DNA of 11,304 bases, from NCBI GenBank assembly GCA_017438675.1, contig JAFRUW010000160.1:1-11304 (forward strand), in the 5' to 3' direction. Of the stretch, positions 1 to 5,972 are shown in pieces (the stretch's first letter is position 1; each line of letters starts with the position of its first letter). The position numbers and the translations under genes were made by a program. The notes below the pieces were generated by a model. It did not search any database, was not told the origin of the DNA, and was given only the letters and a program-made list of their open reading frames with translations. This DNA comes from Oscillospiraceae bacterium (GTDB taxonomy: Bacteria > Bacillota > Clostridia > Oscillospirales > Oscillospiraceae).

Positions 1-88
1 CATTTTTCCCGGGAGCATGTATCACGGGATAGCAAACAGTGAATAAAGCGGCGTCGAGCAGATTGTGAGATATTTTGAGTTGTAACGA

Positions 89-169
89 GGCATCTTTTCC
101 GCAGGGAATACTGGATGTATTTCAAGGAAAAGTAACGAAGTTACAGCTCATAAATAGCCGCAAGATGCC
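89..169. other. Nested inverted repeats, candidate folded RNA segment
   Basis: An 8-base arm GGCATCTT (89-96) is the exact complement of AAGATGCC (162-169). Inside it, CTTTTCC (94-100) complements GGAAAAG (126-132), and GTAAC (132-136) pairs with GTTAC (140-144) across a GAA loop. The first two helices share bases 94-96 and so compete for them. The nesting is what a folded RNA or a cruciform-prone repeat would show. No covariation can be judged from one sequence and I recognise no named RNA family. Confidence 0.3.
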
Positions 170-207
170 GATGGCGGTTTGTTCGCTGGTTGCTTAGATA
201 CAGGAAA

Positions 208-278
208 GCCGCAAACGTGCAAATTGAATTCTCCTTATTCAACAATTCAAATCAATTCAATTTGTGCGATGCAGCGGC
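208..278. repeat. Long interrupted inverted repeat
   Basis: Bases 216-230 pair with 254-268 over 15 positions. Eleven of these (CAAATTGAATT with AATTCAATTTG) are perfect Watson-Crick pairs, and two of the outer four would be G-U wobbles in RNA. After a small internal loop, GCCGC (208-212) continues the helix with GCGGC (274-278). The 23-base loop at 231-253 carries two copies of ATTCAA, and a third lies in the right arm. This is direct sequence symmetry; whether it acts as RNA or DNA is unknown. Confidence 0.5.
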
Positions 279-286
279 GCTATAAC

Positions 287-314
287 TCAAAAGAAATCGT
301 AAGATTTCTTTTGA
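287..314. repeat. Perfect 12-bp hairpin with GUAA tetraloop (plus strand)
   Basis: TCAAAAGAAATC (287-298) and GATTTCTTTTGA (303-314) are exact inverted copies separated by GTAA. Read on the plus strand the loop is a GNRA tetraloop closed by a C-G pair, a very stable RNA motif; the minus strand would carry TTAC instead. It is the first of three hairpins separated by single bases. Confidence 0.6.
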
Positions 315-315
315 A

Positions 316-338
316 GCATGTCGACCTTGTCGACATGC
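316..338. repeat. Perfect 10-bp hairpin with 3-base loop
   Basis: GCATGTCGAC (316-325) and GTCGACATGC (329-338) are exact inverted copies around CTT. It sits one base from the hairpin on its left and one base from the terminator-like hairpin on its right. With so short a loop it is a strong stem or DNA palindrome. No uridine run follows on either strand, so it is not itself an intrinsic terminator. Confidence 0.6.
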
Positions 339-370
339 AAAACCCCCGACCGGTTTGCAGTCGGGGGTTT
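339..370 (-). terminator. GC-rich intrinsic terminator downstream of the GH3 gene
   Basis: AAACCCCCGAC (340-350) pairs with GTCGGGGGTTT (360-370) in an 11-bp stem with a 9-base loop. Read on the minus strand, the direction of the hydrolase gene, the descending arm ends in four T residues (complement of 339-342). It lies about 95 bases beyond the hydrolase stop codon. On the plus strand only three T residues follow, so the minus direction is favoured. Confidence 0.6.
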
Positions 371-419
371 GCCGGGGGAAACTGTATTGTATATTTGATG
401 GGAAAAAGCTGTTTTGGGT

Positions 420-457
420 CCGGACCGGAGCTTGCTCCGGTCCGGTATTTTGTTTTG
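420..457 (+). terminator. Strong hairpin with plus-strand T-rich tail; possibly bidirectional
   Basis: CCGGACCGGAGC (420-431) is the exact complement of GCTCCGGTCCGG (434-445), giving an 11 to 12-bp GC-rich stem. On the plus strand the tip reads CTTG, a known stable RNA tetraloop, and the stem is followed by TATTTTGTTTTG, a good intrinsic-terminator tail. It lies about 20 bases past the hydrolase stop codon. In that minus direction the stem is followed by ACCCAAAAC, so it is a poor terminator for the hydrolase. No coding gene feeds it from the left. Confidence 0.55.
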
Positions 458-464
458 CCGGTTC

Positions 465-3400
465 TTATGCGTTTACAAGTGCTCTTGCGATGAGAACCAG
501 GTCGGTGTTGTTGATGAGGCCGTCAACGTTGAAGTCAGCAGCGACCTTCTGCTTTGCGTTGAAGTCTACGAGGCCGACAAGGTAACGTGCGATCATGATG
601 AGGTCAGCGTTGGTTACTTCGCCGTCCATTGTTACGTCGCCGATGGGATAGTTGTTGTCAACAACAACTGCACCGTCGATTGCAACTGCGTCGATGAGAG
701 CGCCTTCAAGATCGGTGACCTCGATGATGCTCAGGTCAACGGGATACTCGCCGTCAGCAAGAACTGCGTCGAATGCGTAGTTGATGGTGAACAGAACGCC
801 GTCGATCTCTTCGCCTGCGCCGTCGTATACAACGATTCTGCCGTCTGCCGGGTTGTACTCGAAGTCAAAGTCAGACTCGATGGACTCGATGGGCAGTGCG
901 GAGTCGATGTACAGTCTTGCGGTGGTGATGGACTCGTCGCCGGTGTAGGTAACCTCAACGGCTGCAGTCTTGTCGGCAACTGTGTCGACTGTGACCTTCT
1001 CTGCTACGATACCGATGTTCTTAATGTCGCCCTTGACGACCATACCCTCGTAATCCTCATCAGCCATGGGGGCTCCCATTGCCTTGGAGTAGTTCTCCTC
1101 ATAAGCGGAGTAGTCAACACCCAGGTCAGCGCAGAGTCTCTGCATGTCGATGGAGTAAAGGAATACGCCGAGGATATTCAGCGCAGACTTCTGTACGTCA
1201 CCGCGGCAGATGCTGTTGCGATACCCGTACCAGTAGATAACAGCGTCGTCGCCGATCTTGTCATACTGAGCAGTTCTGTTGGCGATAGCAGCCTTGACGT
1301 TATCCGACAGATACTCTTCGCTGGGAGCGTTTGTGGGAACAGTGTAGCAGAGTTCGCCGCCTGCCGTGGGAACGAAGTTGCCCCACTCTTCTGTTCTCGT
1401 AATTCTGCCGTTTCTGCCTACGGTCTCTGTTATTACAACATATCCGGTTTCATCAAATGTGGGAGATACGGCGCCGATGTAATTTGTAATGGTAGTTACA
1501 GCCTTGCCCGGGGTAATCATGTCATTGCCTGCGTGCATGGAGACATGGGGAGAAGACTGACCGCCGTTCCAGTCGGTCATGATGAGACCCTTGAAGCCCC
1601 ACTCGCCGCGGGCCAGGTCAGTACATGCGTCATAGGAGTCGCCGCTGGGCCATCCGTTGTTCTCATTGTAGCTGGTCATCATGAACAGAGGCTGACCGAG
1701 CTTGATTGCGATCTCGTAGCCCTTCAGATAGATCTCACGGGATGCGCGCTCGCTGATTATGTTGTTCTCGGAGTTGCGGTTGTTCTCCTGGTTGTTGGCC
1801 CAGTAGTGCTTGATTGTAACGCCGCCGCCCTTGTGAGCCTGTGCGCCGCTTACAACATTGGCCGCTGTGAGACCTGTTACCAGAGGATCCTCGGAGTAAT
1901 ACTCGAAGTTACGTCCGCACATCGGGTTTCTGATGATGTTCATACCGGGAGCAAGCCATGCGGCTACATGGTATTCTTCCTGCTCGGCGCCGAGTGCATA
2001 GCCGAATGCGTAGATAATGTCAGTGTTCCAGGTGCATGCCAGGTTCGCGGAGCAAGGGAATGCTGTGGGAAGTACGTTGTATCTTACAGCGCCCTCAGCG
2101 TTCTGGTTGCAGATGGTGATGCCGCCGTCATTGGAGTAGAAGTATGTGCCGCCGACTCTGTTGCTGTCATTGATCCGGGGGCTTACAACGCCGTCCTGGT
2201 CGCAGCGGATACCCGCAGGACCGTCGCAGTAACCGAGAACGGGGATGTGTCTGGACTCAAAGAGCTGCTCTGTTGTTCTGCCGACGTTGCCGGGGAGTGC
2301 GGAGGATGTGGCTACGAGGTTGCCCTCTTCGTCAAAGATTCTGCCGACGCCTCTTGTGTTGCCTGCGCCCTGAGCAAGTCTCGCAAGCTCAAACTCGGAC
2401 AGGCATGCCACAAACTGCTTCAGGGTAATTCTGCCCTCGACTACGTCTGTCAGCTTTGCTGTTTCCTTTGTAATGCCTTCGGGAAGATCGGGTACGATCT
2501 CAACAACCTCTGCGTATGTTGATGTCTGATGACCCTTGAAGTTGGGGCCGTCGGGATCCTGTGCATTCTGGATGATGCCGTTTACGGTCTTTGTATCGAT
2601 TGTGATGTTGTTTCTTGCTGTGTAGTTCTCAGCGTCCTCTGCGAAGAGGTATGTGGTGATGGTCTCGTCATCATAAGGAGATGCGTTGTTCTCATAATGG
2701 AGATCCTTGAGTTCGTATCTGGGAGCTGCAGCGATTTCCTTCATCTCGCCTTCGTATGTGATGGGTGTAGCGCCGGCCTTGGAAATCTCGTTCAGAACCG
2801 CGCCGTCTTCAAGTGCGAGCTGGTTGGAAAGCTGCTCTGTGACTGTTGTTTCGGCAAGGGTGAGAACTGCCGCGACGTGAGTGTTTCTGGAGCAGTTGCC
2901 CACTCTGATGATGTAATCGCCGGCTTCCATGATATACGCTGCCTGAGCTTCGGAATAGCTGCTCATGTCAGTTGTAGCAAAGCTGAGCTTCAGCATCTGC
3001 ATTTCGCCGGGAGCCAGAGTGTCGGTCTTGCCGTATGCTGCCAGTTCCTGATAGGGCTTCTCAAGCTCACCGTCGGGAGCGGAGAAGTAAACCTGTACGA
3101 CTTCTTTGCCGGAGTATGTGTTGCCGACATTGGCAACAGCAACATCCAATGTAACCTTTTCGCCGTTGACGTCGATGTTTTTTACCTGAATATCAAAATC
3201 AGTGTAGCTGAGGCCGTAGCCGAAGGGATATGCCACGTCTACGCCGAAGGTGTCAAAGTAACGGTAACCGACATAGATGCCGTCGTTGTAATACTCAACT
3301 GTTGTGTTGTTGTCCATCCATGAGAAGCCTTCCTGAGAGGAGAGATAATCGTCAAGGATCTTGGCCCATGTGGAAGAGGTCTTGCCGGAAGGTGTGACCT

Positions 3401-4130
3401 CACCTGTCAGGACCTGAACTGTGGTCAGACCTGTCTTCTGTCCGCCGTAGCCGACATGAAGAAGGGCGTCGATATTCGGGATCTCATCCATCCAGCTTGT
3501 ATCGGAGATCTGGGTGTTGAGAATAACTATGACGTTCTCGAAGTTGGCGGCGACCTTCTCAAGGTTTGCGCGCTCGATATCGGTCAGCAGCCACTGTCCG
3601 TCGCCGCTGGAGAGCTTACGGTCGGAGCCTTCACCTGCGTTGCGGCCGAATACATAGATAGCTGTATCGGCTGCCTTTGCCTCTTCGAGCCACTCGTCGG
3701 TGATGTTCACATCAACTGCCATTTTGCTTCCGCTGAAGCCGGTTGCAACGATGCCGCGGCCAACAGCTGTACGGTATGCAGCGGGAGTGGTGATCTCAAA
3801 GCCCGCGTCCTCAAGAGCCTCGTCGATCCAGTCGCGCTCTCTCTGGTTAACGATACCGGAACCGGTGCCGCCTTTGACTGTGCCGGTTGCGCCGCTGCCG
3901 AACAGTGCGACTTTTCCGCCTGCCTCAAGGGGAAGAATGCCGTTGTTTTCCAGCAGAACATAGCTGTCAAGAGCAATGTCCATGGAAACCTGGTTGTTTG
4001 CCACTTCGTTAGGTGTGTAACCGCCGAGGCCGAATGCCTCAAGCTCTGCGTCTGTGTATGCTGCCATAGCCGCGGAGCACAGTGAGAACACCATGACGAT
4101 GGATAGAATAAGTGCCAGTGCTTTTTTCAT
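465..4130 (-). CDS. Secreted GH3 beta-glycosidase, permuted, with cohesin-like and dockerin domains
   Basis: This 1221-residue family 3 glycoside hydrolase probably removes terminal beta-linked sugars (beta-glucosidase or beta-xylosidase; substrate not readable). A signal peptide covers residues 1-23 or so (KK, then a hydrophobic core, then a cut after AMA). The usual order is reversed. The GH3 C-terminal sandwich comes first (about 50-300, with GEGSDR at 166-171, E167 the candidate acid/base). A fibronectin III-like domain follows (about 313-420) after PFGYGLSYTDF. The GH3 barrel comes after that (about 565-880), with DGPAGIR, the KH pair 774-775, GRNFEYYSEDP and the nucleophile Asp853 in IMTDW. 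Residues 1043-1158 resemble a cohesin. Residues 1164-1221 form a type I dockerin with two calcium loops (D1165/D1169/D1176 and D1199/N1201/D1203/D1210). AAAGGA lies 8 bases upstream of the ATG. Similar permuted GH3 enzymes are known from rumen Ruminococcus and Butyrivibrio. It is divergent from the regulator operon. Confidence 0.93.
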   Translation of the reverse strand: MKKALALILSIVMVFSLCSAAMAAYTDAELEAFGLGGYTPNEVANNQVSMDIALDSYVLLENNGILPLEAGGKVALFGSGATGTVKGGTGSGIVNQRERDWIDEALEDAGFEITTPAAYRTAVGRGIVATGFSGSKMAVDVNITDEWLEEAKAADTAIYVFGRNAGEGSDRKLSSGDGQWLLTDIERANLEKVAANFENVIVILNTQISDTSWMDEIPNIDALLHVGYGGQKTGLTTVQVLTGEVTPSGKTSSTWAKILDDYLSSQEGFSWMDNNTTVEYYNDGIYVGYRYFDTFGVDVAYPFGYGLSYTDFDIQVKNIDVNGEKVTLDVAVANVGNTYSGKEVVQVYFSAPDGELEKPYQELAAYGKTDTLAPGEMQMLKLSFATTDMSSYSEAQAAYIMEAGDYIIRVGNCSRNTHVAAVLTLAETTVTEQLSNQLALEDGAVLNEISKAGATPITYEGEMKEIAAAPRYELKDLHYENNASPYDDETITTYLFAEDAENYTARNNITIDTKTVNGIIQNAQDPDGPNFKGHQTSTYAEVVEIVPDLPEGITKETAKLTDVVEGRITLKQFVACLSEFELARLAQGAGNTRGVGRIFDEEGNLVATSSALPGNVGRTTEQLFESRHIPVLGYCDGPAGIRCDQDGVVSPRINDSNRVGGTYFYSNDGGITICNQNAEGAVRYNVLPTAFPCSANLACTWNTDIIYAFGYALGAEQEEYHVAAWLAPGMNIIRNPMCGRNFEYYSEDPLVTGLTAANVVSGAQAHKGGGVTIKHYWANNQENNRNSENNIISERASREIYLKGYEIAIKLGQPLFMMTSYNENNGWPSGDSYDACTDLARGEWGFKGLIMTDWNGGQSSPHVSMHAGNDMITPGKAVTTITNYIGAVSPTFDETGYVVITETVGRNGRITRTEEWGNFVPTAGGELCYTVPTNAPSEEYLSDNVKAAIANRTAQYDKIGDDAVIYWYGYRNSICRGDVQKSALNILGVFLYSIDMQRLCADLGVDYSAYEENYSKAMGAPMADEDYEGMVVKGDIKNIGIVAEKVTVDTVADKTAAVEVTYTGDESITTARLYIDSALPIESIESDFDFEYNPADGRIVVYDGAGEEIDGVLFTINYAFDAVLADGEYPVDLSIIEVTDLEGALIDAVAIDGAVVVDNNYPIGDVTMDGEVTNADLIMIARYLVGLVDFNAKQKVAADFNVDGLINNTDLVLIARALVNA

Positions 4131-4220
4131 GATATTTGTCCTTTCTTTTTAATATGAGATGTCTGAATCCGACTGAAAGTGCGCGGTCGTATTCGCGCCG
4201 GGTAGTATATCCTCCTTTCT
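4131..4220 (-). promoter_or_regulatory. Leader of the GH3 gene with second, orphan Shine-Dalgarno
   Basis: The working ribosome binding site is AAAGGA (complement of 4139-4144), 8 bases before the start codon. Further upstream the minus strand reads AGAAAGGAGG (complement of 4210-4219), a stronger Shine-Dalgarno with no ATG, GTG or TTG at a usable distance. Between them GCGCG (complement of 4194-4198) can pair with CGCGC (complement of 4181-4185) across 8 bases. The leader therefore may be longer and more structured than needed for simple initiation. I find no convincing minus-strand promoter; TATGAT (complement of 4244-4249) is a weak -10 candidate. Confidence 0.35.
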
Positions 4221-4302
4221 GATAAAAATCACTACATCATAATCATAGTAAAAAAACGGAAAAAGTATAGAATACTTTCCCATGCGGTTCTGTATTAAAT
4301 CT

Positions 4303-4367
4303 AAAATTATCAGATTTCAAACGGTTTTGTAACGGAAGCACATATAAAAAACGAAAAATTCCAGATT
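4303..4367. promoter_or_regulatory. Spaced direct repeats, candidate regulator sites
   Basis: AAAATT-AT-CAGATT (4303-4316) recurs as AAAATT-C-CAGATT (4355-4367). The CAGATT cores start 51 bases apart, close to five helical turns. The left copy also overlaps an inverted repeat, AAATCT (4297-4302) with AGATTT (4312-4317). The region lies between the divergent hydrolase and response-regulator genes. AraC-type regulators commonly bind direct repeats on one face of the helix, so these are candidate sites for the neighbouring regulator. The A+T-rich background makes chance repeats easy, so this is only suggestive. Confidence 0.3.
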
Positions 4368-4427
4368 ATCCACGACATTCGGTGAAAAATCTACAATTTC
4401 AAAATGGATTGTCCTTATTCCTCCGTG

Positions 4428-4456
4428 TTGAAGGAGGGCAGTGAGAATGATATAAT
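4428..4456 (+). promoter_or_regulatory. Extended -10 promoter of the two-component operon
   Basis: TTGAAG (4428-4433, 4 of 6 against the sigma-A -35 consensus) is followed after exactly 17 bases by a perfect TATAAT (4451-4456). TG one base upstream (4448-4449) makes it an extended -10 element. Transcription would start near 4463, leaving a leader of roughly 20 bases that contains AAGGAGG (4468-4474), 7 bases from the ATG at 4482. The short leader leaves little room for RNA-based control, so regulation would be at initiation. Confidence 0.7.
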
Positions 4457-4481
4457 AAATATTGGATAAGGAGGCTATAAC

Positions 4482-5972
4482 ATGATAAGAGCAATGATCG
4501 TTGACGACAATCGCGTCATATGTGAATTCTTTGAAAAGGTCATTGACTGGGCTTCTATGGGTATTGAGCTTGTGGGTATCACCTCCGACGGAATGGCCGG
4601 CTGGCAGGAATTCTGCCGTCTCAGGCCGGAAATAGTTATTACCGATGTGCGTATGCCCGGCATGACGGGGCTCGAACTGGCAAAAAAGATACGGGAGAAG
4701 GCGCCGGAAACCGCCATTCTGTTCATATCAAACTATGAGGATTTCAGCTACATCAGGGAAGCTATGGAGCTTGGCGCAGGCGGATACATTCTGAAGCATG
4801 AGATTCGCGGCAAGATATTTGCGGAAAAGCTGATTCAAATTCGCAGAGAGCTGGAAAACAAAGCGGATCTGCTGCGGGAACGGCGTGAGAGCAGGCTTAT
4901 TATGTGCCTCAGTTCAATTGGATCGGATGGCGCGGAGGCTGTCTTCCCCGACAGGTACGGCATGCTGCTCACACATCAGGAGGATATTCTGCCCGTTCTC
5001 CGCCCGTACAGTGAACGGGAAGGTGCCGAACTGGGCAGTGGCTTTTATGACGATTTCTTTTACCGCCACGGTGAAGGTCTTGTCTGCTGCGTGAAACTGA
5101 CTGACGGAGTCAGAGCAATTCTTCTGAAGGAAAGTGCAGACCCCGTGAGCTATGCCCGCATGCTGAACAGCGAAGCTTTTGCCCGCTGCGGAATACGGTG
5201 CTTTAGTCTGCTCGTGGCACAGGAAGCGGGTATAAACGAGTGTATCACTGCCTGCAGAAACCATTTCAGCGATATAAACCTGCGTTACTTCCGTTCCGGT
5301 CAGGTGGTATTTCTGCCAAAGGAATCTGACTCAGGGCCGGTTGGCGACACATCCGGAATAATGACCAAGCTTAAAAACGCAATCAACGGCTGCGACCTTG
5401 ACACCATGTGCGCCGCTCTTGACACACTGTCTGAGAAGTGTATCGAGAGCGAGAGTATAGATTTTCTCAGTCAGAATGTCAGCGGGCTCCTTGATCTGTT
5501 TAAAAGCTACGGCAAAGCCGCAGTCTGCTCGTACGGGGACGAAAAATTCTGGACTGAAGCGGGAGTTGTGATGTACTGGCTGAAAAACAAGTTCATCTCA
5601 CTTCTGGGCAGTCTCAGGGATGATCCTGTGCTGAACTGCTCGGAACCCGTGAGGCGGGCAGTGGAATACATTCAGGATAACTATACAAACAGCGGCATTA
5701 CCATTTGCGATATATCCGAACATGTGGGTGTGACTCCGAACCAGCTCAGGCTTCTTATGAAAAGTGAAACGGGTCTAACGCCGATGAAGTGGCTCACAAG
5801 CATCAGAATGGAACGCGCAAAAGAGCTGCTTGACTGGAACATGAAGGTATCCGATGTTTATCCGAAGGTCGGGTACACCAATCTGTCATATTTTGCAGAC
5901 GCCTTTAAAAGGGCGTGCGGTGAAACACCGGTGGAATACAGGAGGCGGGCAAATGAAAAGAAAAAGATTTAA
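4482..5972 (+). CDS. Response regulator, REC plus AraC-type DNA-binding domain (YesN-like)
   Basis: This 496-residue cytoplasmic transcription regulator is the likely phosphorylation partner of the kinase that follows. The receiver domain (about 1-120) has the acidic pair D8-D9, phospho-acceptor D55 in ITDVRMPG, S83 and K105, so all expected active residues are present. Residues about 130-385 are a poorly conserved linker as in other YesN-type proteins; I recognise no domain there. Residues about 390-490 form the double helix-turn-helix AraC domain, including the ISEHVGVTPNQL helix and the GYTNLSYFADAFKR signature. The start is set by AAGGAGG 7 bases upstream and a near-ideal promoter. The stop lies inside the kinase gene, so the two are translationally coupled. 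YesN-type regulators usually control carbohydrate uptake or breakdown genes; here the nearest candidate target is the divergent hydrolase. No sugar transporter gene is adjacent in the window. Confidence 0.92.
   Translation: MIRAMIVDDNRVICEFFEKVIDWASMGIELVGITSDGMAGWQEFCRLRPEIVITDVRMPGMTGLELAKKIREKAPETAILFISNYEDFSYIREAMELGAGGYILKHEIRGKIFAEKLIQIRRELENKADLLRERRESRLIMCLSSIGSDGAEAVFPDRYGMLLTHQEDILPVLRPYSEREGAELGSGFYDDFFYRHGEGLVCCVKLTDGVRAILLKESADPVSYARMLNSEAFARCGIRCFSLLVAQEAGINECITACRNHFSDINLRYFRSGQVVFLPKESDSGPVGDTSGIMTKLKNAINGCDLDTMCAALDTLSEKCIESESIDFLSQNVSGLLDLFKSYGKAAVCSYGDEKFWTEAGVVMYWLKNKFISLLGSLRDDPVLNCSEPVRRAVEYIQDNYTNSGITICDISEHVGVTPNQLRLLMKSETGLTPMKWLTSIRMERAKELLDWNMKVSDVYPKVGYTNLSYFADAFKRACGETPVEYRRRANEKKKI

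Larger units (their letters stand above)
73..292. repeat. Possible small element bounded by imperfect terminal inverted repeats
   Basis: The 12 bases at 73-84 (TTTTGAGTTGTA) and the 12 at 281-292 (TATAACTCAAAA) are inverted copies matching at 11 of 12 positions, with a perfect 9-base core (73-81 and 284-292). They enclose about 200 bases without a credible gene but with much internal dyad symmetry. This is the form expected of a MITE-like non-autonomous element or a dispersed intergenic repeat. I see no clear target-site duplication and no transposase. The right terminus also overlaps the hairpin at 287-314, so the terminal repeat may be coincidental. Confidence 0.3.

Noticed and set aside
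22..93. Minus-strand 23-codon frame near the left edge
   Set aside because: No spaced Shine-Dalgarno and no supporting context. Its RYNSK residues recur in a plus-strand frame only because of the inverted repeat TTTTGAGTT/AACTCAAAA.
73..445. CRISPR array or TnpB guide-RNA locus as an explanation for the repeats
   Set aside because: The repeats are different inverted pairs, not identical direct repeats with spacers, and no cas, TnpB or IscB gene is visible.
179..493. Plus-strand open frame of 104 residues in the left intergenic region
   Set aside because: It runs through five hairpins, including both terminators, lacks a ribosome binding site, and has no recognisable domain. It is more likely chance in a structured non-coding region.
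414..2522. Long plus-strand open frame of 702 residues opposite the hydrolase gene, with further ones at 2529-3323 and 3456-4085
   Set aside because: All lie exactly opposite a clear GH3-dockerin gene, have a Cys/Val-rich composition unlike a real protein, begin inside the terminator hairpin region, and show no domain. They are by-products of codon bias.
5854..5952. Upstream in-frame start for the histidine kinase
   Set aside because: It adds 33 residues with no membrane or family character, and the ATG at 5953 has GGAGG correctly spaced plus a typical basic N-terminus.
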